This document shows positions 16,346 through 28,729 of a DNA stretch of 64,000 nucleotides, one piece after another. A model generated the notes under the pieces. That model saw only the letters and a list, made by a program, of their open reading frames with translations. It searched no databases and was not told where the DNA came from. The stretch's first letter is position 1; every line of letters begins with the position of its first letter. The stretch spans positions 3,100,001-3,164,000 of the forward strand of contig NZ_JACIFH010000001.1 in the NCBI RefSeq assembly GCF_014197265.1. The letters are read 5' to 3'. The translations under genes and the position numbers were made by a program. This DNA comes from Microbacterium invictum. GTDB lineage: Bacteria; Actinomycetota; Actinomycetes; Actinomycetales; Microbacteriaceae.

Positions 16346-17107
16346 ATGGAGATTGCCGGATCATCCGCTCTCGTCACCGGCGGTGCCAGCGGCCTGGGCC
16401 TGGCCACTGCCCGCCGTCTCGCCGCCGCCGGTGCGCACGTGGTGATCGTCGACCTGCCTTCGTCGGCCGGAGCCGACATCGCCGCAGAGCTCGGCGGTAC
16501 GTTCGCCGCCGCCGATGTCGTCGATTCCGACCAGGTCGGGGCCGCCGTCTCGCAGGCGGCCGAGCACGGCCCGCTGCGCATCGTCATCAACTGCGCCGGC
16601 ATCGCCCCACCCGCCAAGGTGCTCAACCGCGATGGCGACCCGTCGCCGCTGGCCGACTTCGAGCGCGTCGTGCGCATCAACCTGGTGGGTACGTTCAACG
16701 TGATCAGTCAGGCGTCCGCGGTGATCGCGAAGACCGCCCCGACACCATCGGGCGACCGCGGCGTCATCGTCAACACGGCGTCGGTCGCCGCGTTCGACGG
16801 CCAGATCGGCCAGGCTGCCTACTCCAGCAGCAAGGGCGGCGTCCACGCGATGACCCTGCCGATCGCCCGCGAACTGGCCCGCTACGGCATCCGCGTCTGC
16901 ACGATCGCCCCGGGCATCATGCAGACGCCCATGCTCGCCGGTCTTCCCGAGGCGGCCCAGGCGAGCCTCGGCCAGCAGGTGCCCTACCCCTCCCGCGTCG
17001 GGCAGCCCGATGAATACGCCAACCTGGCGCTGCAGATCATCGATAACGGCTACCTCAACGGCGAGACCATCCGCCTCGACGGCGCCATCCGCATGGCCCC
17101 GAAGTAG
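16346..17107 (+). CDS. Short-chain dehydrogenase, 3-hydroxyacyl-CoA dehydrogenase type 2-like
   Basis: This 253-residue NAD(P)-dependent oxidoreductase has the Rossmann motif TGGASGLG near residue 11, the NCAG segment and the catalytic YSSSK. The overall pattern ([30 protein letters not shown]) matches the type 2 3-hydroxyacyl-CoA dehydrogenases that act in fatty-acid or branched-chain acyl-CoA oxidation. The start follows GAAGGAG. It is first in an operon with a crotonase-fold enzyme and a second SDR, which supports a role in acyl-CoA degradation. Confidence 0.85.
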   Translation: MEIAGSSALVTGGASGLGLATARRLAAAGAHVVIVDLPSSAGADIAAELGGTFAAADVVDSDQVGAAVSQAAEHGPLRIVINCAGIAPPAKVLNRDGDPSPLADFERVVRINLVGTFNVISQASAVIAKTAPTPSGDRGVIVNTASVAAFDGQIGQAAYSSSKGGVHAMTLPIARELARYGIRVCTIAPGIMQTPMLAGLPEAAQASLGQQVPYPSRVGQPDEYANLALQIIDNGYLNGETIRLDGAIRMAPK

Positions 17108-17146
17108 ACCGCTTCGCCCCGACACCCATCCCAGAGAAGGAGACCC

Positions 17147-17926
17147 GTGAGCGACCCCATTCTGTTCAGCGTCGACGACGGCCTCGCCCGCATCACGCTC
17201 AACCGTCCCGAACGACTCAACGCGTTCAACGCCGACCTCGCCCACGCGTGGGCGCGCGTCACCGTCGAGGCCACCACGCGTGACGACGTCGGCGCGATCG
17301 TGCTCGACGCCGCGGGCCGGTCGTTCTGCGCCGGCGGCGACGTGCTCGACATGGCGCACACCATGGGCTCGGGCGCCGACATCCACGCGCTCGCCGATGT
17401 GATCAACACCGGCATCCGGGCCCTGACCGAGTCGTCGGTGCCCGTCGTGGCCGCCGCGCACGGCACCACCGCAGGCGGTGGCCTCGGCATCCTGATGTGC
17501 TCGGACTACGCGATCGTCGGTGAGAACTCGAAGATCGGCAGCCTGTACGCGAACATCGGGCTCACCCCCGACCTGTCGGTCTCGGCGCAGCTCGCGCACG
17601 CGATCGGGCAGCGGCGCGCACTGCAGCTCGTGCTGCAGGACAGGCTGCTGTCGGCCCAGGAGGCGCTCGAGTGGGGCCTGGTCGCCGAGGTGGTCGCACC
17701 CGAACGCGTCCAGGCGCGTGCCGACGAGGTCGCCCGGTTCTGGCTCGCCGGCGCCTACGGCGCGTACGGCCAGGCCAAGCGCCTGATCCGCTCACAGCCC
17801 GAGCGCGCCTTCGCCGCGCAGCTCGACGAAGAGGCAAGGTCGATCGGCGCCGCATTCGACACCCCCGACGCTAAAGCACGTGTCGCGGGTTTCGCCGCGG
17901 CATCCACCCGCAAGGAGAAGGCATGA
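17147..17926 (+). CDS. Crotonase-family enoyl-CoA hydratase/isomerase
   Basis: This 259-residue enzyme has a GTG start behind GAAGGAG. The acyl-CoA oxyanion segments SFCAGGDVLDMA and GTTAGGGLGILMCSDY are clear. In the active-site stretch KIGSLYANIGLTPDLSVSA, one of the two Glu residues of classical hydratases is replaced and an Asp follows the Pro. That resembles PaaG-type isomerases more than crotonase, so isomerase activity is plausible. The gene overlaps the next SDR as ATGA and lies 39 bp after the previous one. Confidence 0.8.
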   Translation: MSDPILFSVDDGLARITLNRPERLNAFNADLAHAWARVTVEATTRDDVGAIVLDAAGRSFCAGGDVLDMAHTMGSGADIHALADVINTGIRALTESSVPVVAAAHGTTAGGGLGILMCSDYAIVGENSKIGSLYANIGLTPDLSVSAQLAHAIGQRRALQLVLQDRLLSAQEALEWGLVAEVVAPERVQARADEVARFWLAGAYGAYGQAKRLIRSQPERAFAAQLDEEARSIGAAFDTPDAKARVAGFAAASTRKEKA

Positions 17927-18780
17927 CCCCCGACGAGATCCGCACCGACAAGCCGCTCGCCGGCAAGACCATCCTGATGTCGGGCGGCAGCCGCGGCATC
18001 GGCCTCGCGATCGCCCTGCGCGCCGCGCGCGACGGCGCGAACATCGCACTGCTGGCCAAGACCGACACCCCGCACCCCAAGCTCGAAGGCACCGTGCACA
18101 CCGCCGCCGAGCAGATCCGCGCGGCGGGCGGCCGGGCGCTGCCGATTGTCGGCGATGTGCGCAACGACGACGACATCACCGAGGCCGTGCTCAAGACCCA
18201 GGGCGAGTTCGACGGCATCGACATCGTCATCAACAACGCGTCGGTCATCGACCTGTCGGGCTCGCTCGACCTGTCGTCCAAGAAGTACGACCTCATGCAG
18301 GACGTCAACGTGCGCGGCACCTTTCTGCTCTCGCGCACGGCGCTGCCGATCCTGAAGGAGTCCGGCAACCCGCACATCCTGTCGCTGTCGCCGCCGCTGA
18401 ACACCACTCCGAAGTGGCTCGGCGCGCACACCGGCTACTCGCTCGCGAAGTTCGGCATGACGATGGCGACACTGGGCATCGCGGCGGAGTTCGCGAAGGA
18501 CGGCATCGCCGCCAACACCCTGTGGCCCGCGACGACCATTGCCACCGCCGCGGTGAAGTACGCGCTCGGCGGCGACCGGATGATGAAGGTCAGCCGCACG
18601 CCCGAGATCTACGCCGACGCGGCCTACGAGGTGCTGGTGCAGCCGGCGCGCGAGTACACCGGCCAGACGCTGATCGTCGAGGACGTGCTGCGGGATGCCG
18701 GGATCACCGACTTCTCGGGCTACGCGGCGACGCCGGGAACCCCCGACTCGGAGCTGTACCCCGACATCTTCCTGGACTGA
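17923..18780 (+). CDS. Short-chain dehydrogenase, HSDL2-like
   Basis: This 285-residue SDR has SGGSRGIG for NAD(P) binding, the NNAS segment and YSLAK as catalytic Tyr/Lys. The sequence VHTAAEQIRAAGGRALPIVGD and the long C-terminal part (PGTPDSELYPDIFLD) match the bacterial relatives of hydroxysteroid-dehydrogenase-like protein 2, thought to act on fatty-acyl substrates. The start overlaps the crotonase stop by four bases. It is the last gene of the operon and converges on a Cof-type phosphatase. Confidence 0.85.
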   Translation: MTPDEIRTDKPLAGKTILMSGGSRGIGLAIALRAARDGANIALLAKTDTPHPKLEGTVHTAAEQIRAAGGRALPIVGDVRNDDDITEAVLKTQGEFDGIDIVINNASVIDLSGSLDLSSKKYDLMQDVNVRGTFLLSRTALPILKESGNPHILSLSPPLNTTPKWLGAHTGYSLAKFGMTMATLGIAAEFAKDGIAANTLWPATTIATAAVKYALGGDRMMKVSRTPEIYADAAYEVLVQPAREYTGQTLIVEDVLRDAGITDFSGYAATPGTPDSELYPDIFLD

Positions 18781-18819
18781 GGCGCGCGGCGCCGGGCTCG
18801 GCGCGCTGGGCGCGCTGGT

Positions 18820-18918
18820 CTCGTCGCCGAGCCGCATAGTCAAGTGCGAGCCGCATAGTCACATGCGGCCAAACGTATGCGGCTCGGCCAAGAGTATGCG
18901 GCTCGGCGCGGCGACGAG
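18820..18918. repeat. Four-copy nested inverted repeat between convergent genes
   Basis: AGCCGCATAGT occurs at 18830-18840 and 18849-18859. TATGCGGCT occurs inverted at 18876-18884 and 18895-18903. The whole is enclosed by CTCGTCGCC (18820-18828) and GGCGACGAG (18910-18918). The RNA can fold on either strand into a long stem or several alternative hairpins. It fills the gap between two convergent genes and ends two bases before the stop of the phosphatase gene. It probably serves as a bidirectional terminator, and may be a dispersed REP-like element. Confidence 0.75.
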
Positions 18919-18920
18919 GC

Positions 18921-19775
18921 CTACGCCAGCCCGAGGGCGACGAACGCATTCCAGACGCCGTCGTCGAGCACCGAGGTCGTGACGCGCCCGGCGCGCGCCT
19001 GCAGCTCGGGGTCGGCGTTGCCCATGGCCACCGCGGTGCCGACGACGTCGAACATCTCGACGTCGTTCCAGCTGTCGCCGATGCCGATGGCGTCCGCCGC
19101 GTCGATCCCGAGCAGATCGAGCACCTCGACGATCGCGGCGCCCTTGTTCGTGCCGAGCAGGGCGATTTCGCCGTTGGACCCGCCGGGCATCGGGATGGAG
19201 CCCGGGATCACGTGGAACCGGTCACCGAGGTCTGCCTGCGCGCGGTCGAGGCTGTCGGAGCGTTCACTGATGAATGTGGTCTTGGCCACCTCGTCGAGGT
19301 CGACCTCGGCCAGCGGCCGGTAGCTGATCATCGGCGCCGGCTCGTCGCCGTCGTCGAGGCCGAGCTCTCGCAGCTGGTCGGCGTGGCGCTCGCGCAGCTG
19401 CCGGAAGAAGTCCGCGGCCAGCTCGCCGATGCCGTCGCTGGCGAAGACCGCCTCGTGCGTCTGCAGGAAGTAGTGGATGCCGTGCTCTTCGAAGTAGGCC
19501 ACGAGGCGGTCGGTGTCGGCCCGGGGCATCGGATGCGACACGACCAGCTCGTCGCCGCGCGTCGCGAACGCGCCCCCGTTGGTGATTGCGCCGTCGAACC
19601 CGATCTCGCGCACCCTCGGGTGGATGTCGCCGTCGGACCGGCCGGTGCACAGATAGACGAGATGGCCGTTCGCGCGCGCCGTGCGCACTGCTGTCACCGT
19701 AGACGGTGCGATCACCTGTCCGTGCTCGAGGATCGTGCCGTCGACATCGAGGAAGGCGATGCGCTGAGTCGTCAT
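18921..19775 (-). CDS. Cof-type HAD-IIB sugar/nucleotide phosphatase
   Basis: This 284-residue HAD phosphatase has motif I FLDVDGT at residues 7-13, motif II CTGRSDGD, a large C2B cap with SYRPLAEVDLDE, and motif IV GIGDSWNDVEMF. Related enzymes hydrolyse sugar phosphates, flavin or nucleotide phosphates. The ATG at 19775 is chosen because homology starts at MTTQRIAFLDVDG. It converges with the SDR operon across the four-copy repeat. Confidence 0.88.
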   Translation of the reverse strand: MTTQRIAFLDVDGTILEHGQVIAPSTVTAVRTARANGHLVYLCTGRSDGDIHPRVREIGFDGAITNGGAFATRGDELVVSHPMPRADTDRLVAYFEEHGIHYFLQTHEAVFASDGIGELAADFFRQLRERHADQLRELGLDDGDEPAPMISYRPLAEVDLDEVAKTTFISERSDSLDRAQADLGDRFHVIPGSIPMPGGSNGEIALLGTNKGAAIVEVLDLLGIDAADAIGIGDSWNDVEMFDVVGTAVAMGNADPELQARAGRVTTSVLDDGVWNAFVALGLA

Positions 19776-19884
19776 GAGTAGTGAGAGTCCGATCTGATCG
19801 TGCGGGATGCCGCGATCCACGCTACCTGGGCAAGCTGAACGGGTCGTGGCCGTCGGCGTCCCGCCGCCGCGAACGGGACGCGGG

Positions 19885-20361
19885 TCAGGTCAGCGGCTTG
19901 CGCAGGAAGACCTGCTCGATGCCGTCGCCGGTGGGCACGCGCTCGGTCTCGCCGTAGCCCTCGCGCTCGTACAGCCGCAGGTTCGCCTCGCTGAGCGACC
20001 CCGTGAACAGTTCGGCCTCGCGCGCGCCGGCATCCCGCCCGGCCTGCTCGACGGCGGCCAGCAGTTGGGAGCCGATGCCGCGGCCCTGCTGGTCGGGGGC
20101 GATCGCGATGCGACCGATCAGCAGCAGGTCGCCGTCACGCCGCGCGCGCACTGCGCCGACGATGCGGGCACCGGCAAGGGCGATGCAGCCGAGGTTCTCG
20201 GCCAGTTCGGCCTCGAGCTCCTCGAGCGTCTGGGTCAGCGGGGGCATGTCCGGTGAGCCGTAGATCAGCGCCTCCTGCACGAATGCGGCGCGCTGCAGGG
20301 TCAGCACCTCGCCGGCGTCACCGGCCCGGATACCGCGGATCTCGAGCTCGTCACTGGTCAC
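19885..20361 (-). CDS. GNAT-family N-acetyltransferase
   Basis: This 158-residue protein shows the acetyl-CoA binding motif QQGRGIGSQLL at about residues 90-100 after the beta-4 strand LLIGRIAIAPD, and the C-terminal LYEREGYGETER typical of GNAT enzymes. The GTG at 20361 gives the normal length. It follows the beta-glucoside genes on the same strand, but 70 bp separate them and no functional link is evident. The substrate is unknown. Confidence 0.85.
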   Translation of the reverse strand: MTSDELEIRGIRAGDAGEVLTLQRAAFVQEALIYGSPDMPPLTQTLEELEAELAENLGCIALAGARIVGAVRARRDGDLLLIGRIAIAPDQQGRGIGSQLLAAVEQAGRDAGAREAELFTGSLSEANLRLYEREGYGETERVPTGDGIEQVFLRKPLT

Positions 20362-20432
20362 GGCACCACTCTGACAGAGACGGCGGCGCCACGGGCAGGG
20401 CCTCCCCGCCCGTGACGCCGCGTCACGTCTCG

Positions 20433-23762
<3,330 letters not shown>

Positions 23763-23806
23763 TCAGATTCATCCGGAATCCGGACCGGCATCCGCTTTCG
23801 GGCAAC

Positions 23807-23857
23807 AAAAAAACCTGAACTCGGATGCCGCCGTTCGGCGACGTGAGTTCAGGTTTT
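23807..23857 (-). terminator. Antiterminator-controlled terminator ahead of bglP
   Basis: Read on the minus strand, AACCTGAACTC at 23855-23845 pairs with GAGTTCAGGTT at 23822-23812 and is followed by a run of seven T (23813-23807). The first arm overlaps the RAT sequence at 23852-23880 by six bases. Formation of the RAT therefore prevents the terminator. This is the standard switch of BglG/LicT-controlled operons. Confidence 0.92.
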
Positions 23858-23880
23858 GCCCGCTGGTGCGGTAGCAATCC
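23852..23880 (-). promoter_or_regulatory. Ribonucleic antiterminator (RAT) bound by the BglG/LicT protein
   Basis: On the minus strand the 29-base element begins GGATTGCTACCG and ends GGGCAAAACC. It matches the known RAT consensus of BglG/LicT systems in its ends and internal loops. It lies between the antiterminator gene and bglP and shares six bases with the 5' arm of the terminator. Confidence 0.93.
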
Positions 23881-23907
23881 AGATTGCAGGACGAGGTCCT
23901 GCGGGGC

Positions 23908-24768
23908 TCAGGTTACCACAGAGCCGGGATCGCTGCGGCGGGCGATCTGCGACCGGAGGCGCTCGACGTGGACGATGACGTAGAGCAGCTCCTCGTCGGT
24001 GAGGTCCGACCCGGTCGCCTCGCGCACATAGGCCTTGACGTCCTCGGCGATCGCGTACGAGCGCGGATAGCTGTGCTTGGCGAACTCGAAGAACGAGGTG
24101 TCGCCGCTGGCGAGCATCGACCGTTCGACGAGCCGCTGCAGCAGGAATTGCACGTGAAGGATGAAGCGTGCGTAGTCGTGGCTTCCGGTGTCGAGGGTGA
24201 CGCCGAGGCCGTTCTCGACCGTCTGGGCGACGTGCTGCACGCGACGGAACAGCAACGCCGCGGTGCCGTTGGGCTCATCGCGCGTCGCATTGAGCACGTG
24301 CATCGACAGGAACACCGCCTCCTCGGCGGGCAGCTCGCGGCGCAGCGAGGCGCCGATCGAGTCGGCCATGGCCTCAGCGGCAGCGAACTCCTGCGGGTGC
24401 AGCACCCGCAGCTCGGGCATCGAGGTCGCTGGGATCCGCACCCCCTTGTCGAGCCGCTCGAGCACGAACTGGATGTGGTCGATGACCGCGATCGCCAGCC
24501 GCCGGCCCAGGTGCCGGCCCAGGATGCGCTCGGCTTCGTCGACGGCGCGGGTCACCGCCTCGATGATCGGATAGGGCACGTCGGTGAGCAGCCGGCGCTC
24601 GCGCTCGCCCTCGGCGCCAGTGTCGAGGATGAACGTCTTCTCGACCTTCGCGGGATCGATCTCGTCGGTCGGCTTCAGCCCGAATCCGAGCCCGCGGCCC
24701 ATCAGCACGCGCTCGCCGCCGTCCACGTCGATCGAGATGACGACGTTGTTGTTGAGCACTTTGTGCAC
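23908..24768 (-). CDS. licT: BglG/LicT-family transcription antiterminator
   Basis: This 286-residue RNA-binding regulator has an N-terminal co-antiterminator domain (residues 1 to about 55; KVLNNNVVISIDVDGGERVL, then GRGLGFG). Two PTS regulation domains follow, with conserved His in SMHVLNATRDE and in VIVHVERLR. When beta-glucoside is being imported, dephosphorylation by the EIIB domain should let it bind the RAT and switch off termination. The GTG at 24768 is preferred over the ATG at 24825 because GGAGC lies seven bases upstream and the length then matches LicT. It is divergent from the TSUP gene. Confidence 0.92.
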   Translation of the reverse strand: MHKVLNNNVVISIDVDGGERVLMGRGLGFGLKPTDEIDPAKVEKTFILDTGAEGERERRLLTDVPYPIIEAVTRAVDEAERILGRHLGRRLAIAVIDHIQFVLERLDKGVRIPATSMPELRVLHPQEFAAAEAMADSIGASLRRELPAEEAVFLSMHVLNATRDEPNGTAALLFRRVQHVAQTVENGLGVTLDTGSHDYARFILHVQFLLQRLVERSMLASGDTSFFEFAKHSYPRSYAIAEDVKAYVREATGSDLTDEELLYVIVHVERLRSQIARRSDPGSVVT

Positions 24769-24867
24769 GTCGGTGCTCCGGTGCACGGCCGCACCCCGCG
24801 CTGTGCTGTGGCCGTCCCTGCCCATGGATGCAGTCTATGGTGACTTCGTGACCCCGACCCCGCCGCG

Positions 24868-25662
24868 ATGCCCGAGCTGACGGCGCTCGCGTGGGTGCTG
24901 CTGGGCGTCGGCGCCGTGGTCATCGGGCTGTCGAAGGCGGCGCTGCCGGGAGCGGCGACGATCGCCGTCGCGCTGTTCGCCGCGGTGCTGCCGGCGAAGC
25001 AGTCGACCGGCACGATCCTGCTGCTGCTCATCGTGGGCGACGCGTTCGCGATGCTGGCCTATCGGCACCACGCCGACGTGCGCACGCTCGTCCGGCTCAT
25101 CCCGGCGGTGGTTGCGGGCATGATCGCGGGCGCCGTGTTCCTCGCGTTCGCGCCGGATGCCGCGGTGCGCCAGGTCATCGGCATCCTCCTGCTGCTCGTG
25201 GTCGCCGTCACGCTGTGGCGGCGTGCAGCTCAGGCGCGCGGAACCGGACGGCCCGGAGGCCGAGCCGCGCCCGACGGTGAACCACGGGCCGATACGGTGG
25301 GCGAGCGACGGATCGCGGCCGCCGCCTACGGCAGCATCGGCGGGTTCACCACGATGGTCGCCAACGCCGCAGGCCCGGTCATGTCGATGTACTTCCTCGC
25401 CATGCGATTGCCGGTGCAGGCCTTCCTCGGGACGGCCGCGTGGTTCTTCGCCATCGTCAACCTCGCCAAGCTCCCGTTCTCGATCGGACTCGGCCTGATC
25501 ACGGCCGAAGGCGTACTGATCGCACTCGTCCTGGTGCCCGTGGTCATCGCATCGGCATTCGCGGGCCGGTGGATCGCGCGCCGCATCGACCAGCTGCTGT
25601 TCGAGCGCATCATCATCGTGCTCACCGTCGTCGGTTCGGTGTACCTGCTGCTGCCGCGGTGA
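24868..25662 (+). CDS. TSUP (TauE/SafE) family membrane transporter
   Basis: This 264-residue integral membrane protein has seven or eight helices in two repeats, starting [20 protein letters not shown] and repeating at [20 protein letters not shown]. The motif GLSKAALPG and the second-half NAAGP are typical of the TauE/SafE exporters of sulfite or organosulfur anions. The substrate cannot be read from sequence. Start ATG at 24868. Confidence 0.88.
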   Translation: MPELTALAWVLLGVGAVVIGLSKAALPGAATIAVALFAAVLPAKQSTGTILLLLIVGDAFAMLAYRHHADVRTLVRLIPAVVAGMIAGAVFLAFAPDAAVRQVIGILLLLVVAVTLWRRAAQARGTGRPGGRAAPDGEPRADTVGERRIAAAAYGSIGGFTTMVANAAGPVMSMYFLAMRLPVQAFLGTAAWFFAIVNLAKLPFSIGLGLITAEGVLIALVLVPVVIASAFAGRWIARRIDQLLFERIIIVLTVVGSVYLLLPR

Positions 25663-25724
25663 GGCTGCCGCGGTCGGCATCCGCGCCGGGCGTTCGCGCA
25701 GGTGAGGTCGGTACCCTGGAGTCC

Positions 25725-26981
25725 ATGACCGAGCCCACACCCGTGCGCCAGACGAAGCCGCGCACCGCACCGCCCCGTCAGGTGCGCCCGCGCACGGAGG
25801 GCTGGGAGCAGCAGAAGGACGAATCGGGCCGGCCGCTGCTGCAGTTCGCGAGTCCGAAGCGCGGCAAGCCGCCGGTGCACCTGGCCGACCTCACGCCCGA
25901 GCAGCGGGTCGACACGGTGAAGGAACTCGGGATGCCGGGGTTCCGCGCCGCGCAGCTGGAGAAGCACTACTTCACCCACTTCACGTCGGATCCGGACCAG
26001 ATGACCGACCTCCCGGCATCCAGTCGGGAAGAGCTCGTCGGCGGCATGCTGCCGACCCTGCTGACCGAGGTGCGGCGCCTCGAGACCGACCGCGGCGACA
26101 CGATCAAGTTCCTCTGGAAGCTGCACGACGGCGCCCTCGTCGAATCGGTGCTCATGCGCTATCCCGGCCGCATCACGCTGTGCGTGTCGAGCCAGGCCGG
26201 CTGCGGCATGAACTGCCCGTTCTGCGCGACCGGTCAGGCGGGACTGACCCGCAACATGTCGGCCGCCGAGATCATCGAGCAGATCATCCGCGCCAACCGG
26301 CTCATCGCCGACGGCGGCCTGGGCGACCCGCGGCGAGTGGGTCACGAGGGCGAGCGTGTCACCAACATCGTGTTCATGGGCATGGGCGAACCGCTCGCGA
26401 ACTACGCCCGCGTCATGCAGGCGGTGCGCGTCATGACCGACAAGAAGCACGGCATCGGCATGAGCGCGCGCGGCATCACCGTCTCGACGGTGGGCCTGGT
26501 GCCGGCGATCAACAAGCTCGCCGCCGAAGAGATCCCGGTGACGTTCGCGCTGTCGCTGCACGCCCCCGACGACGAGCTGCGCGACGAGCTGATCCCCGTC
26601 AACTCGCGGTGGAAGGTCGACGAGGCGCTCGACGCCGCCCGCGGCTACTTCGAGAAGACCGGGCGGCGCGTGTCGATCGAGTACGCGCTCATCAAGGACA
26701 TGAACGACCACCCGTGGCGCGCCGACCTGCTCGCCGACAAGCTCAACGCCCGCGGTCGCGGCTGGGTGCACGTGAACCCCATCCCGCTGAACCCGACGCC
26801 CGGCTCGGTGTGGACCTCCAGCGACGTCCCCGTGCAGAACGAGTTCGTCCGCCGGCTCAACGCCGCCGGCATCCCCACCACCCTCCGCGACACCCGCGGC
26901 AAGGAGATCGACGGCGCCTGCGGCCAGCTCGTGGCCACCGAGGACGACCAGCACGCCGCCGAGGACATCCCGGTCGGCTGA
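25725..26981 (+). CDS. rlmN: Dual-specificity 23S rRNA/tRNA adenine C2-methyltransferase RlmN
   Basis: This 418-residue radical-SAM methyltransferase modifies A2503 of 23S rRNA and A37 of some tRNAs. It has the CxxxCxxC iron-sulfur motif CGMNCPFC, the SAM-binding MGMGEP, and the C-terminal GACGQL with the Cys that carries the transient methyl group. An extended N-terminal basic tail (about 35 residues) is usual in Actinobacteria. The ATG at 25725 follows CTGGAG. The longer upstream frame overlaps the TSUP gene and is not coding. Confidence 0.96.
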   Translation: MTEPTPVRQTKPRTAPPRQVRPRTEGWEQQKDESGRPLLQFASPKRGKPPVHLADLTPEQRVDTVKELGMPGFRAAQLEKHYFTHFTSDPDQMTDLPASSREELVGGMLPTLLTEVRRLETDRGDTIKFLWKLHDGALVESVLMRYPGRITLCVSSQAGCGMNCPFCATGQAGLTRNMSAAEIIEQIIRANRLIADGGLGDPRRVGHEGERVTNIVFMGMGEPLANYARVMQAVRVMTDKKHGIGMSARGITVSTVGLVPAINKLAAEEIPVTFALSLHAPDDELRDELIPVNSRWKVDEALDAARGYFEKTGRRVSIEYALIKDMNDHPWRADLLADKLNARGRGWVHVNPIPLNPTPGSVWTSSDVPVQNEFVRRLNAAGIPTTLRDTRGKEIDGACGQLVATEDDQHAAEDIPVG

Positions 26982-27083
26982 GCCTCCGGCATCCGGGTCC
27001 GCGTTCGCGTTCGTCTCGCAGGACATTTCGGCGATCCCGGGCGTGTCCACCACCGTGAGTGGATGCCGGAGCAGAATCCCCTG

Positions 27084-27120
27084 CGAACCGAACCGAACCG
27101 AACCGAACCGAACCGAACCG
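27084..27120. repeat. Pentanucleotide microsatellite (AACCG)7
   Basis: Seven exact tandem copies of AACCG occupy 27086-27120, with a partial copy before. They lie 43 bp upstream of the aldo/keto reductase start, in the promoter or leader region. A unit length of five is not a multiple of three and is half a helical turn, so copy-number slippage would change promoter spacing or phase. No such repeat is seen elsewhere in the window. Confidence 0.95.
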
Positions 27121-27163
27121 ACGCGCCGCCCGCACCCCTCAGCGCGGGCGCTAGCGTTGAGGG

Positions 27164-28174
27164 ATGGTCAACTATCGCTATCTCGGCAACAGCGGATTCA
27201 AGGTCTCGGAGATCACCTACGGCAACTGGGTTACGCACGCCTCACAGGTGGGCAACGAGGCGGCGATCGCCACGGTGCACAAGGCCCTCGACCTCGGCAT
27301 CACGAGCTTCGACACCGCCGACACCTACGCCAACACCGCCGCCGAGGTCGTGCTCGGCGAGGCGCTGAAAGGGCTGGACCGCACCGACTTCGAGGTGTTC
27401 ACGAAGGTCTACTGGCCGATCGGAAAGAAGGGCCCGAACGACGCAGGCCTGTCGCGCAAGCACATCTTCGACGGCATCCACGGGTCGCTGAGGCGCCTCG
27501 GCGTCGAGTACGTCGACCTGTACCAGGCGCACCGATACGACTACGAGACGCCGCTCGAAGAGACGATGCAGGCGTTCGCCGACGTCGTCCGCCAGGGCAA
27601 GGCCCTCTACATCGGCGTGAGCGAGTGGACCGCCGAGCAGCTGCGCGACGGCCACGCGCTCGCGACGCAGCTCGGCTTCCAGCTCGTGTCGAACCAGCCG
27701 CAGTACTCGGCGCTGTGGCGCGTCATCGAAGGCAAGGTCGCGCCGACCAGCCAGGAGCTCGGCATCTCGCAGATCGTCTGGTCGCCGATGGCGCAGGGCG
27801 TGCTCAGCGGCAAGTACCTGCCCGGCGAGCCGGTGCCGGAGGGTTCGCGCGCCACCGACGACAAGAGCGGCGCGCGGTTCATCTCGCGCTTCATGAACGA
27901 CGACGTGCTCACCGCGGTGCAGAAGCTGAAGCCGATCGCCGAGCAGGCCGGCCTCACGATGCCGCAGCTCGCGGTCGCCTGGGTGCTGCAGAACCCGAAC
28001 GTCGCCGCCGCGCTGGTGGGAGCCTCGCGCCCCGAGCAGCTCGAGGACAACGTGAAGGCCTCCGGTGTCACACTCGACGCCGACACCCTGGCCGCGATCG
28101 ACGACGCCCTCGCCCCGGTCGCTGTCACCGACGTCGAAGAGACCTACACGGTCTCGCCGAAGTCGCGCCCCTGA
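27164..28174 (+). CDS. Aldo/keto reductase, potassium-channel beta-subunit-like group
   Basis: This 336-residue NADPH-dependent oxidoreductase has a TIM barrel. The N-terminal MVNYRYLGNSGFKVSEITYG, FDTADTYANTAAEVVLGEAL and YVDLYQAHRYD give the catalytic Asp, Tyr and His positions. The C-terminal LVGASRPEQLEDNVKA binds the nucleotide. Substrate is unknown. The gene lies just behind the AACCG microsatellite. Confidence 0.92.
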   Translation: MVNYRYLGNSGFKVSEITYGNWVTHASQVGNEAAIATVHKALDLGITSFDTADTYANTAAEVVLGEALKGLDRTDFEVFTKVYWPIGKKGPNDAGLSRKHIFDGIHGSLRRLGVEYVDLYQAHRYDYETPLEETMQAFADVVRQGKALYIGVSEWTAEQLRDGHALATQLGFQLVSNQPQYSALWRVIEGKVAPTSQELGISQIVWSPMAQGVLSGKYLPGEPVPEGSRATDDKSGARFISRFMNDDVLTAVQKLKPIAEQAGLTMPQLAVAWVLQNPNVAAALVGASRPEQLEDNVKASGVTLDADTLAAIDDALAPVAVTDVEETYTVSPKSRP

Positions 28175-28195
28175 TCGGACGCCTGTCGAGCCGAC

Positions 28196-28672
28196 ATGGC
28201 GACCACGAGCGCCGGCATCCTGCTCTACCGTCTCGATGACGAGGGCGGGGTGTCGGTGCTCGTCGCCCACATGGGCGGTCCGTACTGGGCGGCGAAGGAA
28301 GACGCCGCGTGGTCCATTCCCAAAGGCGAATACGACGAGGATGAGCCGGTGCTCGAGGCGGCCCGGCGCGAGTTCCGCGAGGAACTGGGTGTCGACCCGC
28401 CCGAGGTGGACTACGCCGAACTCGGCACGTTCGCGTACTCGTCGGGCAAACGCGTGACGGTGTTCATCGCCGACGGAGCGGACTTCACGGCGTCCGACTT
28501 CACCTTCGGCGAGTTCGACCTCGAGTGGCCGCCGCGCTCGGGAACGACACGCTCGTTTCCCGAGGTGGACCGAGTCGAATGGATGCCGGTGGACGACGCG
28601 CGCACCCGTCTCGTCAAAGGTCAGCGGCCCGCCCTCGACAAGCTGATCGAACTGCTGCGCGAGGTGTCCTGA
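28196..28672 (+). CDS. Nudix hydrolase
   Basis: This 158-residue protein shows the full Nudix box G-x5-E-x7-REUxEExGU as GEYDEDEP...REFREELGV at about residues 44-66. It begins TSAGILLYRL and has WSIPKGEYDE and the C-terminal PEVDRVEWMPVDDAR typical of the YfcD/DUF-type NUDIX proteins of Actinobacteria. It would hydrolyse a nucleoside-diphosphate derivative; the substrate is not known. It begins 22 bp after the aldo/keto reductase. Confidence 0.92.
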   Translation: MATTSAGILLYRLDDEGGVSVLVAHMGGPYWAAKEDAAWSIPKGEYDEDEPVLEAARREFREELGVDPPEVDYAELGTFAYSSGKRVTVFIADGADFTASDFTFGEFDLEWPPRSGTTRSFPEVDRVEWMPVDDARTRLVKGQRPALDKLIELLREVS

Positions 28673-28729
28673 GGGCCCCTTGCGGATGCCGCTCGGCAGC
28701 TCGAGACTGGCTCCGGGAAGGGAACCGAC

